From Candidatus Geothrix odensensis (lineage in GTDB: Bacteria; Acidobacteriota; Holophagae; Holophagales; Holophagaceae), in assembly GCA_016714685.1 (NCBI GenBank), contig JADKCH010000005.1, forward strand, positions 189,833 through 253,832: a stretch of DNA of 64,000 nucleotides. Direction: 5' to 3'. Numbering within the stretch: the first letter of the stretch is position 1; each line of letters starts with the position of its first letter. Positions 25,831 to 34,039 of the stretch are shown here, piece by piece. A program made the position numbers and the translations under genes. Below the pieces are notes generated by a model. The model had not been told where the DNA came from. It did no database searches and saw only the letters and a program-made list of their open reading frames with translations.

Positions 25831-28056
25831 ATGAGCCAGCTCGTCTTCGATCCCAGCAAGGTCATGAACATCGACTACACCAAGCGCACCGAGTACCTCG
25901 ACGGGCTCGAGGCCATCAGGGCCGCGCACAAAGTACTGAAGGAGATCACCTACACCCCCAGCCTGCCGGACAAGGGCTACACCAACCGGACGCTCTATGT
26001 GAACGTTGGCACCCTGGAGGTCCAGGAGAAGCCCGTCACCCAGCAGATGAAGGATGTCTTCATCGGGGGCCGCGGCTTCGGGCTCTTCCACCTCTGGAAC
26101 GCCGTGAAGCCCACCACCCGCTGGAACGATCCCGAGAATGAGATCGTCATCAGCCCCGGGCCCGTCTGCGGCATCACCCAGTACGCGGGCACCGGCAAGT
26201 CCCTGGTGGTGAGCCTCTCGCCCCAGACGGACATTCCCATCGATTCCAACGTGGGCGGCTTCTACGGCCCCCTGCTCAAGTTCTCGGGCTTCGACGCCCT
26301 GGAGCTCCAGGGCAAGTCCGACAAGGACATCATCCTGTTCATCGACGGCCAGAAGGGGATCATCCGCATCGAGGAGGCCCCCACGGATCCCGTGGACAGC
26401 CACGTGCTCGGGGAAATCCTCACCCACATGTACGCCGAGAACGAGGCGGACCTGCCGAACATCTCGGTCGTCTCCACCGGCGCCGCCGCCGAGCACAGCC
26501 TCATCGGCATGCTGAACTTCTCCTTCTACGACCGCCGCCGCAAGTGCGTGCGCTTCAAGCAGGCGGGTCGCGGCGGCATCGGCACCGTGTTCCGGAACAA
26601 GCGCATTCGGGCCCTGGTGGTGCGCGGCCCCAAGGTCGCGGGTGACATGAACCACCCCGAGGATCCCGAGACCATCGCCAAGACCGGCGTGAAATACCAC
26701 AAGGAGATCCGCGAGAACGATGGCTCGCAGTGCATGATGCGCCGCAACGGCACCGCCCACATCGTGGAGATCATGGACGCCTACGACCTGCTGCCCGTCC
26801 ACAACTTCCAGTACGGCTCCCACCCCGATGTCCACAAGATCGACTCCGCCTACTGGCAGCAGCGACTCACCCAGGCCACGGTGGACGGCTGCTGGTACGG
26901 CTGCTCCATGGCCTGCGCCAAGGGCGCCGACGGCCTCGTGCTCAAGACCGGCCCCTACAAGGGCGACATGGTCTCCGTGGACGGCCCCGAGTACGAGAAC
27001 GCGGCGGGCCTCGGCTCCAACTGCGGCGTCTTCGATCCCGACTACCTGCTCGAGCTGAACTTCTACTGCGACACCTACGGCATCTGCACCATCACCTATG
27101 GCACGCTCACGGCCTTCGTCATGGAGTGCTACCAGCGCGGCATCCTGAACAAGGAACGCACGGGCGGCCTGGAGATGACCTGGGGCAACGCCGAGGCCGA
27201 CCTGGAGATGATGCACCAGATGGCCCGCGGGATCGGCTTCGGCAAGATCGCCGGCATGGGCGTCAAGAAGATGAAGGAGCACTTCATCAAGCAGGGCTGG
27301 GGCGACCCGCAGCTGATCAACGACATCGGCATGGAGAACAAGGGCCTCGAGTACTCCCAGTACATGTCGAAGGAGTCCCTGGCCCAGCAGGGCGGCTACG
27401 CGCTGACCAACAAGGGCCCCCAGCACGACGAAGCCTGGCTGATCTTCATGGACATGGTGAACAAGCAGCTGCCCACCTTCGAGGACAAGGCGGAGGCGCT
27501 CTACTACTTCCCCCTCTTCCGCACCTGGTTCGGCCTCAACGGCTTCTGCAAGCTGCCCTGGAATGACGTGGTGCCCGCCAACAACTCCGAGCAGCCGGAA
27601 GCCCACAAGGTGCCGGAGCACGTGCAGAACTACGTGGACCTCTTCAGCGCCACCACGGGCATCAAGATCACCAAGGAAGACCTCATCGTGCAGTCCGCGA
27701 AGGTCTACAACTTCCAGCGCGTCTTCAACATCCGCATGGGCAAGGGCCTGCGCCTGCACGACGCCGCGCCCTACCGGTCCCTGGGCCCCGTCACCAAGGA
27801 AGAGTACGAATCCCGCGCCGAGCGCTACGACCAGCAGATCATCACCGAGATGGGCCTCGACCCCAAGGGCATGAGCACCGAGGAGAAGATGGCCCTGCAC
27901 CGCGAGTGGCGCACGGGGCGCTTCTCCAAGCTCATGGACAGCGTCTACACCCGCCGGGGCTGGACTCTGGATGGCGTGCCCACCCTGGAGCGCCTGCAGG
28001 AACTGGGCCTCGACGCCTTCCCGGAAGTCGTTGAAGTCGTGAAGCAGCACCTCTAG
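25831..28056 (+). CDS. tungsten-containing aldehyde:ferredoxin oxidoreductase family catalytic subunit
   Basis: 741 residues, somewhat longer than archaeal AOR (about 605). The N-terminal pterin domain is evident: 'FIGGRGFGLFHLWN', 'GPVCGITQYAGTGKSLVVSL', 'NVGGFYGPLLKFSGFDAL' (about 75-165). Cluster cysteines appear as 'DGCWYGCSMACAKG' near 350, spaced C-x3-C-x3-C rather than the usual C-x2-C-x3-C, with a further Cys in 'GLNGFCKLPWNDV' near 572. Family enzymes oxidise aldehydes to acids, or reduce acids, at a bis-tungstopterin; the related BamB reduces benzoyl-CoA. Context (four-cluster ferredoxin, MoaD-like protein, tungstate transporter) supports a W enzyme. The exact substrate is open. Confidence 0.9.
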   Translation: MSQLVFDPSKVMNIDYTKRTEYLDGLEAIRAAHKVLKEITYTPSLPDKGYTNRTLYVNVGTLEVQEKPVTQQMKDVFIGGRGFGLFHLWNAVKPTTRWNDPENEIVISPGPVCGITQYAGTGKSLVVSLSPQTDIPIDSNVGGFYGPLLKFSGFDALELQGKSDKDIILFIDGQKGIIRIEEAPTDPVDSHVLGEILTHMYAENEADLPNISVVSTGAAAEHSLIGMLNFSFYDRRRKCVRFKQAGRGGIGTVFRNKRIRALVVRGPKVAGDMNHPEDPETIAKTGVKYHKEIRENDGSQCMMRRNGTAHIVEIMDAYDLLPVHNFQYGSHPDVHKIDSAYWQQRLTQATVDGCWYGCSMACAKGADGLVLKTGPYKGDMVSVDGPEYENAAGLGSNCGVFDPDYLLELNFYCDTYGICTITYGTLTAFVMECYQRGILNKERTGGLEMTWGNAEADLEMMHQMARGIGFGKIAGMGVKKMKEHFIKQGWGDPQLINDIGMENKGLEYSQYMSKESLAQQGGYALTNKGPQHDEAWLIFMDMVNKQLPTFEDKAEALYYFPLFRTWFGLNGFCKLPWNDVVPANNSEQPEAHKVPEHVQNYVDLFSATTGIKITKEDLIVQSAKVYNFQRVFNIRMGKGLRLHDAAPYRSLGPVTKEEYESRAERYDQQIITEMGLDPKGMSTEEKMALHREWRTGRFSKLMDSVYTRRGWTLDGVPTLERLQELGLDAFPEVVEVVKQHL

Positions 28057-28084
28057 CAGATCGGCCGCGCAAGCGGCCGATCTG
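28057..28084 (+). terminator. 12-bp hairpin after the oxidoreductase gene
   Basis: Perfect 12-bp stem CAGATCGGCCGC/GCGGCCGATCTG capped by a GCAA (GNRA) tetraloop, directly after the stop codon. No T-tract follows (CTTCTCAC), so it may be a partial terminator or an mRNA-stabilising hairpin that lowers expression of the small downstream gene relative to the catalytic subunit. Confidence 0.6.
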
Positions 28085-28113
28085 CTTCTCACACCCACCC
28101 AAAGGCGCCGGCC

Positions 28114-28311
28114 ATGATCGTGGTGAACGAGGAACCGCTGGATTGGCACGAGGGCATGACCGTGCGTGATGTGCTGAGGGCGCGCAACTACCGCTTCCCC
28201 ATGCTGGTCATCCACATCGGCGACACGCTGGTGCCCAAGAAGGACTACGACACCACCACCATCCCCGATGGAGCCGTGGTCAAGGTCATCCACCTCATCA
28301 GCGGGGGCTGA
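28114..28311 (+). CDS. MoaD/ThiS-like ubiquitin-fold sulfur carrier protein
   Basis: 65 residues ending in the required Gly-Gly ('KVIHLISGG'). The beta-grasp pattern 'EPLDWHEGMTVRDVLRARNY' fits ThiS/MoaD proteins, which carry sulfur as a C-terminal thiocarboxylate for thiamine or molybdopterin synthesis. A similar gene (aorD) accompanies the Aromatoleum aldehyde oxidoreductase genes, so a dedicated pterin-maturation role for the W enzyme is likely. It overlaps the 3' end of the leftward kinase gene by 14 bases. Confidence 0.85.
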   Translation: MIVVNEEPLDWHEGMTVRDVLRARNYRFPMLVIHIGDTLVPKKDYDTTTIPDGAVVKVIHLISGG

Positions 28312-29998
28312 CGAGCGGCAACAGGATGCGGAACCGCGTGCCCAGGCCGGGTTCGCTCTCCACCTCCAGGCTGCCGCCACCTTCGTCCACCATGGCCTTG
28401 AGCGAGGAGAGGCCCAGGCCCGTGCCCCGGCCCGGCGCCTTGGTGGTGAAGAAGGGGTCGAAGATCCTGGCCATGACCTCAGGGGGCATGCCGGTTCCGG
28501 AGTCGGTCACCTCGACCATGGCCCGCGCCAGTCCGGTCCGGTCGGGGGCGACTTGAATGCCCAGGTGCCCGCCCGTGGGCATGGCATCCCGGGCGTTGGA
28601 GACCAGGTTCACCATCATCTGCTCCAGCCGGAGGGTGGAGCTCCTCACCACCAGGGCGCCCTCCAGCGGCACATCGAGGATCAGGTCCACGGAGCGGGGG
28701 AGCAGCAGCCGGAGGGTCACCTCCATGGCGCGCAGCTCCCGGCCCAGGTCCACGGGCTGAAGCGCCTCCTCCTCCCGCCGGGCGAACTCCATGAGCCGCC
28801 GGGTGAGGAGGGCAGCCCGATCCGCCGCCATGGCGATGCGGTTGAGCTCGGCAGGGCCCGGCTGCACCCCCTCCTCCAGGTTCATGACCGCCAGATCGGC
28901 CGAGCTCTTCACGGCACCCAGCAGGTTGTTGAGGTCATGGGCGAGCCCGGCACCCATCATGGCCAGGGCGTTCATGCGCTCCGTGCGGATGAGGGTGTGC
29001 TGGGCCTGCTCCAGGACCTGCGTCCGGTCGCGCACCCGCTCCTCCAGAGTGCGCCGCGCCGCCTCGAGGTCCTCCACCGCCTGGACCTGCCGCAGCAGCA
29101 GCAGCACGACCATGACGAGGAAGATGCCCGAGGCGCCCCGCACGAGGTAGAGCGGCGCCCGGAGGATCAGCACGGCCATGACCGCCAGTGCCCCGACGAC
29201 GGGGAAGTACGGGATCAGCCGTGTGAACATTCCGGTCGTCCTCCGGACGGCGGGGACCTCCTCCGGAGTCGGAGACCAGGCGGCGAGCCCCTGGAACAGG
29301 GGAATGCAGCCCACCAGGGGCCACCACCACTGCAACTCCGGGGCCAGGGGCAGGCCTGCCATGGCCCAACCGGAGAGCACCACCAGCCAACTCAGGGCCG
29401 AGGCCCCGAGCCAGCCCAGGGGGCCTCGGAAGCGATGCGGCTGGCTGGAAGTCATGTAGACCAGGCCACCCCCCATCAGGGCCGCATTCAGGTAGGCCAC
29501 CAGAACCCGCAGACTCAGGTCGGGGTTCGCCGTGCGCAGGGCCCCATGCACCCCTGCCACCCAGAGGAGGAAGAGGACGGAGGCGGCGAAGAGCAGGCCG
29601 TCCAGGATCCGCCGACGGTTCCCGGCTCCCCGGGAACGGCCCCGTGGGAAGCTCAGCACGCCGGCCAGCACCAGGAGGCCGGTACCCAGGCTCAGGAGCT
29701 TGGGCAGGTCGGCGGCCCAGGTGAGGGGATGGCCAAGGGCTGCTGGGATCCCGAGTGAGAGGTTGATGACATCCAGGAGGGTCGAGGCCCAGAGCAATTG
29801 CCAGGCAAACCGCTCTTCGGGGCCGCACCGCCAGGCTCGGTGGCCCAGGCTCCCACAGGCCAGCACTTCGATGAGCAGGTAGCCCAGGCTCCAGACGAGA
29901 CTGCGCCGCTCTGGAGCAGAGGCCAGATGGACGACCGCCACCCCCAGCCAGGCTCCCACCAACCCGGCGCGGAACCACCCAACCCAACTCGCGCGCAC
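28298..29998 (-). CDS. membrane sensor histidine kinase
   Basis: 566 residues from a GTG at 29998 with GAGGAGG just upstream; an ATG at 30076 is possible but lacks a ribosome-binding site. The N-terminal 250 residues hold about seven to eight hydrophobic segments ('LGYLLIEVLACGSLG', 'LLSLGTGLLVLAGVLSF', 'LLFAASVLFLLWVAGV'), so the sensor is membrane-embedded. A coiled linker follows, then HisKA with His about 354 in 'GAGLAHDLNNLLGA', and HATPase with 'MVNLVSNARDAMPTGG', 'DSGTGMPPEV' and 'GRGTGLGLSSLKA'. NtrB/HK4-like. No response regulator is adjacent. It overlaps the MoaD-like gene tail to tail. Confidence 0.88.
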   Translation of the reverse strand: MRASWVGWFRAGLVGAWLGVAVVHLASAPERRSLVWSLGYLLIEVLACGSLGHRAWRCGPEERFAWQLLWASTLLDVINLSLGIPAALGHPLTWAADLPKLLSLGTGLLVLAGVLSFPRGRSRGAGNRRRILDGLLFAASVLFLLWVAGVHGALRTANPDLSLRVLVAYLNAALMGGGLVYMTSSQPHRFRGPLGWLGASALSWLVVLSGWAMAGLPLAPELQWWWPLVGCIPLFQGLAAWSPTPEEVPAVRRTTGMFTRLIPYFPVVGALAVMAVLILRAPLYLVRGASGIFLVMVVLLLLRQVQAVEDLEAARRTLEERVRDRTQVLEQAQHTLIRTERMNALAMMGAGLAHDLNNLLGAVKSSADLAVMNLEEGVQPGPAELNRIAMAADRAALLTRRLMEFARREEEALQPVDLGRELRAMEVTLRLLLPRSVDLILDVPLEGALVVRSSTLRLEQMMVNLVSNARDAMPTGGHLGIQVAPDRTGLARAMVEVTDSGTGMPPEVMARIFDPFFTTKAPGRGTGLGLSSLKAMVDEGGGSLEVESEPGLGTRFRILLPLVSPR

Positions 29999-30125
29999 CC
30001 CCCCCTCCTCGGGACTGGGGCCCGTGGCCGGGGCTGGATTCTGTGGTTGGGCGGGCCCGGTCAAGGAGGGCCTCATCAGGAAGGTGGCATTGAGCTTAGC
30101 GGTACACCCACCGTGTCTCCTAAAT

Positions 30126-30165
30126 AAAGGGGGAAGGGGAGGCCGGCGCCTCCCCTTCCCCCTTT
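30126..30165 (-). terminator. strong intrinsic terminator of the ALDH7 gene
   Basis: 18-bp perfect stem AAAGGGGGAAGGGGAGGC with loop CGGC, flanked by A- and T-rich ends in both directions. It lies 15 bases beyond the stop of the leftward aldehyde dehydrogenase gene and isolates it from the kinase. Confidence 0.85.
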
Positions 30166-30179
30166 GGCAATCATCCCTC

Positions 30180-31694
30180 TCAGAGCTCCAGGGTGATGCC
30201 CTGGGCCAGCTCGACCTGGCCGCTGAAGTTGATGGCGTTGGTCTGGCGGCGCATGTAGACCTTCCAGGCGTCCGATCCGCTCTCGCGCCCACCGCCGGTC
30301 TCCTTCTCGCCCCCGAAGGCGCCGCCGATCTCCGCGCCGCTGGTGCCCGTGTTCACATTGGCGATGCCGCAGTCGCTGCCCGCCACGGAGAGGAACAGCT
30401 CGCTCTCCCGCTGGTCGTTGGTGATGACGGCACTGGAGAGGCCCTGGGGCACGCCATTCTGGAGGGCGATGGCCTCCTCGAAGGTCTTGTACTTCATGAG
30501 GTAGAGCACCGGCGCGAAGGTCTCCTCCTGCACCATGGGGATGTTGCCCGGCACTTCCACGATGCAGGGCGTGATGTAGCAGCCGCCGGCCTGGGGCAGG
30601 CGCTCACCGCCCAGCAGCACCTTGCCGCCCTCGGCCTGCACCTTGCCGATGGCCTCCAGCATGGTGGCCACGGCCTGGGCGTCCACCAGGGGGCCCATGA
30701 GGTTCTCGTGGAGGCGGGGATCGCCGATGCGCGTCTGGCGGTAGAGCGCCTGGAGCCGCTCCGTGAAGGCCGGGTAGATGGACTCGTGGACGATGACGCG
30801 ACGGGTGGAGGTGCAGCGCTGGCCCGAGGTGCCGATGGCGCCGAAGTAGATGGCGCGCAGGGCGATCTCCAGATCCCCCTTCTCGCTCACGATGACCGCG
30901 TTGTTGCCGCCCAGCTCCAGGATGTGCTTGCCGAAGCGCTCCTGCACCAGCTTGCCCACATGCCGGCCACCGGGCACCGAGCCGGTGTAGGACACCAGGG
31001 CCACCCGCGGGTCGGTGTTGATGAGGTCGCCGATGTCGCTGCCCCGGCCGATGGCCAGGCTGCAGATGGCGGGATCGAAGCCGAAGTCGCGGAGCACCTT
31101 CTCGGCGATCTTCGTGCAGGCGATGGCCGTGAGCGGCGTCTTGGAGGAGGGCTTCCACAGGATGGTGTCGCCGCAGACCAGGGCGATGGCGGTGTTCCAG
31201 CTCCACACGGCCACGGGGAAGTTGAAGGCGGTGATGACGCCCACCACGCCCAGGGGATGCCACTGCTCCTGCAGCCGATGGCCGCGCCGCTCGCTGGGCA
31301 TGGTGAGCCCGTAGAGCTGGCGGGAGAGCCCCACGGCGAAGTCGCAGATGTCGATCATCTCCTGGACCTCGCCCAGGCCTTCCCGGAGCGTCTTGCCCAT
31401 CTCGAGGGTGACCAGCTCGGCCAGGGCCGCCTTGTTCCGGCGCAGTTCATCGCCGATGGCCTTCACCACCTCGCCGCGCTTGGGGGCGGGCACCAGCTTC
31501 CAGACAGCGAAGGCCGCGTGGCTCTTGGCCAGGATGGCATCGAACTCCTGGGGAGTGACGTTGGCGACCGTGGCCAAGGTCTCGCCGTTGATCGGCGAGA
31601 CCACGGTCTGGGCCTTGCCGCCGCCCACCCACTCGCCGGCGAACCCGCCGGCATTCACATCCGAAATGCCCAGGGACTTCAGGACTTTCTGCAT
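30180..31694 (-). CDS. ALDH7-type aldehyde dehydrogenase (alpha-aminoadipate semialdehyde / piperideine-6-carboxylate dehydrogenase)
   Basis: 504 residues. Looks like antiquitin/AmaB: 'VGVITAFNFPVAVWSWN' near 150, 'LVSYTGSVPGGRHVG' near 239, 'LELGGNNAVIV' with catalytic Glu near 262, 'GTSGQRCTSTRRVIVH' with catalytic Cys near 298, and 'GGAFGGEKETGGGRESGSD'. ALDH7 enzymes oxidise alpha-aminoadipate semialdehyde in lysine breakdown. I chose the second of two close ATGs (31694 rather than 31700) because AGGAGG is immediately before the first and correctly spaced for the second. Divergent from a LysR gene that probably controls it. Confidence 0.9.
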   Translation of the reverse strand: MQKVLKSLGISDVNAGGFAGEWVGGGKAQTVVSPINGETLATVANVTPQEFDAILAKSHAAFAVWKLVPAPKRGEVVKAIGDELRRNKAALAELVTLEMGKTLREGLGEVQEMIDICDFAVGLSRQLYGLTMPSERRGHRLQEQWHPLGVVGVITAFNFPVAVWSWNTAIALVCGDTILWKPSSKTPLTAIACTKIAEKVLRDFGFDPAICSLAIGRGSDIGDLINTDPRVALVSYTGSVPGGRHVGKLVQERFGKHILELGGNNAVIVSEKGDLEIALRAIYFGAIGTSGQRCTSTRRVIVHESIYPAFTERLQALYRQTRIGDPRLHENLMGPLVDAQAVATMLEAIGKVQAEGGKVLLGGERLPQAGGCYITPCIVEVPGNIPMVQEETFAPVLYLMKYKTFEEAIALQNGVPQGLSSAVITNDQRESELFLSVAGSDCGIANVNTGTSGAEIGGAFGGEKETGGGRESGSDAWKVYMRRQTNAINFSGQVELAQGITLEL

Positions 31695-31764
31695 GGTCAT
31701 CCTCCTGGTTCCATTTGTAACTAATTTTGTTTCAATTAAGAAATTCATTCGATTCACGATCAAC

Positions 31765-31779
31765 ATGAATATGATTCAT
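31765..31779. promoter_or_regulatory. candidate LysR operator in the divergent ALDH7/lysR gap
   Basis: ATGAAT-ATG-ATTCAT, a perfect 6-bp inverted repeat with a 3-base spacer in an AT-rich 83-bp intergenic region. Its right arm contains the first possible lysR start codon, as expected for an autoregulated LysR-type regulator. It fits the loose T-N11-A rule. Function inferred from position. Confidence 0.5.
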
Positions 31780-32689
31780 GATCATGGACGCCCTGCTCGA
31801 CCTGCCCCAGCTGCGCACCTTCTACACCCTGGCCCAGACGGGCGGCTTCACCGCCTGTGCCCGGAAGCTGAACAGGACCCAGTCCGCCGTCAGCCACGCC
31901 ATGGCCAAGCTGGAGGACCTGGCCGGCGTCCCCCTCCTGGCCCGCCGGGGCCGGGAGCTGGGCCTGACCGAGGAGGGCCGCCGGCTCTACCTGGCCTGCG
32001 AACAGGTCTTCGCCACCCTGGACGCGGCCGTCGACGACCTGCGCCGGCACCGGTCCCTCGGCATGGGCCGCCTCCGCGTGGGCACCACCGTGGAGTTCGG
32101 CAGCAGCATCCTCATGAAGCACATGCAGCCATTCCTGGCCGCGAACCCCGGCCTGGAGATCGACTTCACCCTGAGCCATGACCTGCTGGGTCCATTGCTG
32201 CGGGACGACCTCGACCTGATCATCGACTGCCAGGAGCACCCCCTCCCCGCGCTGAAGAAGTCGCCCCTGTTCCGGGAGACCTACGTGGTGGCCTGCTCGA
32301 AGGCCTTCCGGAAGGCGCACCGGCTGCGCGTGCCGGCGGACCTATCCCGGGGGCCGGTCCTCTCCCTGGACAAGGCCGGCGCCTGGTGGAACCGCTTCCT
32401 CATGGCCGTGCCGGACCATGAGCAGCCGCAGCTGGACCGGATCATCGCCGTGGACCACATCCGCGCCATGATCCATGCCGCCGTCGAGGGCATGGGGGCC
32501 CTGCTGGTGCCCCGCTACAGCGTGCTGGGTGAGCTCCGGCGCGGCGATCTCGTGGCCCTCTTCCCCGCCATCCGCCCCACCGAGGACCGCTTCTCCATCT
32601 ACCAGAAGAAGGTGAAGGCCGGCCACGAAAAGCAGCGACTGCTGACGCGGTACCTGCAGGGACTGAGCCCCGCGGAGTTCGGCTCCTGA
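31778..32689 (+). CDS. LysR family transcriptional regulator
   Basis: 303 residues. N-terminal winged HTH ('RTFYTLAQTGGFTACARKLNR' divided by 'TQSAVSHAMAKLEDLAGVPL', about 12-62) and a C-terminal type 2 periplasmic-binding-like effector domain ('LRVGTTVEFGSSIL', 'DLDLIIDCQEHPLP', 'VEGMGALLVPRYSVLGEL'). ATGs at 31778 and 31784 are both possible; neither has a good ribosome-binding site. Divergent arrangement with the ALDH7 gene suggests it regulates that gene in response to a pathway intermediate. Confidence 0.9.
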   Translation: MIMDALLDLPQLRTFYTLAQTGGFTACARKLNRTQSAVSHAMAKLEDLAGVPLLARRGRELGLTEEGRRLYLACEQVFATLDAAVDDLRRHRSLGMGRLRVGTTVEFGSSILMKHMQPFLAANPGLEIDFTLSHDLLGPLLRDDLDLIIDCQEHPLPALKKSPLFRETYVVACSKAFRKAHRLRVPADLSRGPVLSLDKAGAWWNRFLMAVPDHEQPQLDRIIAVDHIRAMIHAAVEGMGALLVPRYSVLGELRRGDLVALFPAIRPTEDRFSIYQKKVKAGHEKQRLLTRYLQGLSPAEFGS

Positions 32690-32696
32690 GCGGCCC

Positions 32697-33329
32697 TCAG
32701 CGGAATGCCGACTCCAGTTCCTCTTGCAGACACTCGAGGGAGGCAGGCTTCAGCAGGCCATGGTCGTCCTCGAGGACATGCAGCACCGCCCCCGGGTTCC
32801 GCTCCCGATACGCCTCGCTTTCCGCCAGCGGTACAGCCTCGTCGTCGCGACCATGGAGGATCGCCGTGGGCACCGGCATGCGCCAGGCGTCGTCATCCAT
32901 CCAATTCGAGAGGTCCCGCAGCAGTTCCGGCCCGAGGCGCAGGGGCCTTCCCATGCCGTGGTGGAAGACCTCCAGCTCTCCCCGCTCGCGGTAGGTGGCC
33001 CAGAGGGCGCTGGTCATGCGTCGTCTGGCGAAGTGGATGGCGGGGGCCAGCAGGAGCATGGACCGGAGCGCCGCGCCGCGGTGGGCCACTGCCGTGGCGA
33101 CGAAGCCCCCGAGGGAACTGCCCACGAGTACAGGAGGTCCTGGCACCTTCCGAAGCAGTGTCTCCACGGCGACCACCTGGGCCGTCAGGGTGAGCGTCTC
33201 GAAGGTGGGCAGGTTCAGGTCGGGGGCATGGAAGGGGATGCCCCGCTCCTCCGCCCAGCGTCGAACGAAGGTCCCCTTGTTGCCCCCGGGGGACGAGGAG
33301 AAGCCATGGAGGTAGACAAGCGAAGGCAT
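32697..33329 (-). CDS. YqiA/YcfP-like alpha/beta-fold esterase
   Basis: 210 residues. Small cytoplasmic serine hydrolase of the UPF0227 type: 'LVYLHGFSSSPGGNKG' near 5, nucleophile elbow 'LVGSSLGGFVAT' near 69 (Ser), acid in 'ILHGRDDEAVP' near 160, His in 'LEDDHGLL' near 192. Substrates are uncertain; family members hydrolyse short acyl esters. Converges on the lysR gene with an 7-base gap. Confidence 0.85.
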   Translation of the reverse strand: MPSLVYLHGFSSSPGGNKGTFVRRWAEERGIPFHAPDLNLPTFETLTLTAQVVAVETLLRKVPGPPVLVGSSLGGFVATAVAHRGAALRSMLLLAPAIHFARRRMTSALWATYRERGELEVFHHGMGRPLRLGPELLRDLSNWMDDDAWRMPVPTAILHGRDDEAVPLAESEAYRERNPGAVLHVLEDDHGLLKPASLECLQEELESAFR

Positions 33330-33351
33330 GAGTTCATGTTGCCTTGAAATG

Positions 33352-33379
33352 CATCAGGCCGCCTTCCGGCGGCCTGATG
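33352..33379 (-). terminator. terminator-like hairpin belonging to the HU-tail relic
   Basis: 12-bp perfect stem CATCAGGCCGCC/GGCGGCCTGATG, loop TTCC. Its core AGGCCGCC/GGCGGCCT equals that of the terminator behind the intact HU gene (33587-33610), and it stands in the same place relative to the relic HU stop codon, so it looks like the relic's own terminator. Confidence 0.6.
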
Positions 33380-33413
33380 TCAGCTCCCCACGAAAGGCGG
33401 GGGTACGACCAGA

Positions 33414-33448
33414 CTTACATCTGATCCTTGAGCCCCTTCGCAGTCTTG
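33414..33448 (-). pseudogene. relic of a second HU gene 3' end
   Basis: On the leftward strand this reads KTAKGLKDQM-stop, identical in protein to the end of the intact HU gene at 33632; about 32 of 35 bases match. Upstream, homology stops abruptly at 33449, and a piece resembling the preceding HU codons (GAAGAC.ACTTTGC) resumes near 33543 after about 92 bases of unrelated sequence rich in small hairpins. The likeliest reading is the tail of a tandem HU copy that was interrupted and largely lost. Confidence 0.6.
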
Positions 33449-33586
33449 GCTCGGGCCTCCGGCCCTCGGGGCTTCGCCCCCGCCATCGGCGGCGCCGATG
33501 CGGCCCTATCCTCCTTCCGCCTACGGCTGCAGTCGGATGGTGAAGACGACTTTGCATGGCCGGAAGGTGGTCTTTCCCAAAACGAC

Positions 33587-33610
33587 GAAGGCCGCCATTC
33601 GGCGGCCTTC
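33587..33610 (-). terminator. intrinsic terminator of the HU gene
   Basis: 10-bp stem GAAGGCCGCC/GGCGGCCTTC, loop ATTC on the plus strand. Leftward it is followed by GTCGTTTTGGG, giving a short T-run. It lies 21 bases after the HU stop codon. Confidence 0.75.
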
Positions 33611-33631
33611 TGTGCCCTGCTCTGACAATCC

Positions 33632-33931
33632 TTACATCTGGTCCTTGAGACCCTTCGCGGTCTTGAAGACCACCTTGCGGCCGGCGGGGATCTTGATGCT
33701 CTCGCCGGTCTTGGGGTTGCGGCCCATCTTCTCCTTGGTCGCGCGCACTTCGAAGGTGCCGAGGCCGAAGAGGTTCACGCGGTTGCCGGAGAGGAGGGTC
33801 TCGACGATGTGGTCGCGGACGCCGTCCAGGATGGACTTGGCACGGGCCTTGGACAGGTCCTGGGCCTCGGCGAGGTTGGCGGCGAGTTCGGCGATGCCGA
33901 GGGTATCGGGCTTGGAGGTGCTCTTGGCCAT
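33632..33931 (-). CDS. HU family DNA-binding protein
   Basis: 99 residues, the standard HU/IHF length. Histone-like dimer that bends and compacts DNA. Helical body at 10-50 ('IAELAANLAEAQDLSKARAK', 'LDGVRDHIVETLLSGNRVNL'), then 'GLGTFEVRATKEKMGRNPKT', 'IKIPAGRKVVFKTAKGLKD' with the DNA-binding arm around Arg-Asn-Pro. ATG at 33931 with AAGGAG seven bases upstream. The gene lies downstream of rplI; an eroded tail of a second copy and its terminator lie just beyond. Confidence 0.95.
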   Translation of the reverse strand: MAKSTSKPDTLGIAELAANLAEAQDLSKARAKSILDGVRDHIVETLLSGNRVNLFGLGTFEVRATKEKMGRNPKTGESIKIPAGRKVVFKTAKGLKDQM

Positions 33932-34039
33932 GAATGGACTCCTTGGAATGGGTGGCAGGCTTCCCGGCGGCGCGGAAAGGCCTGGATGACCAGCTGCCCC
34001 GCAGGGGCCGGCCAACGATGGGATGGGGTGGACGGTGGG

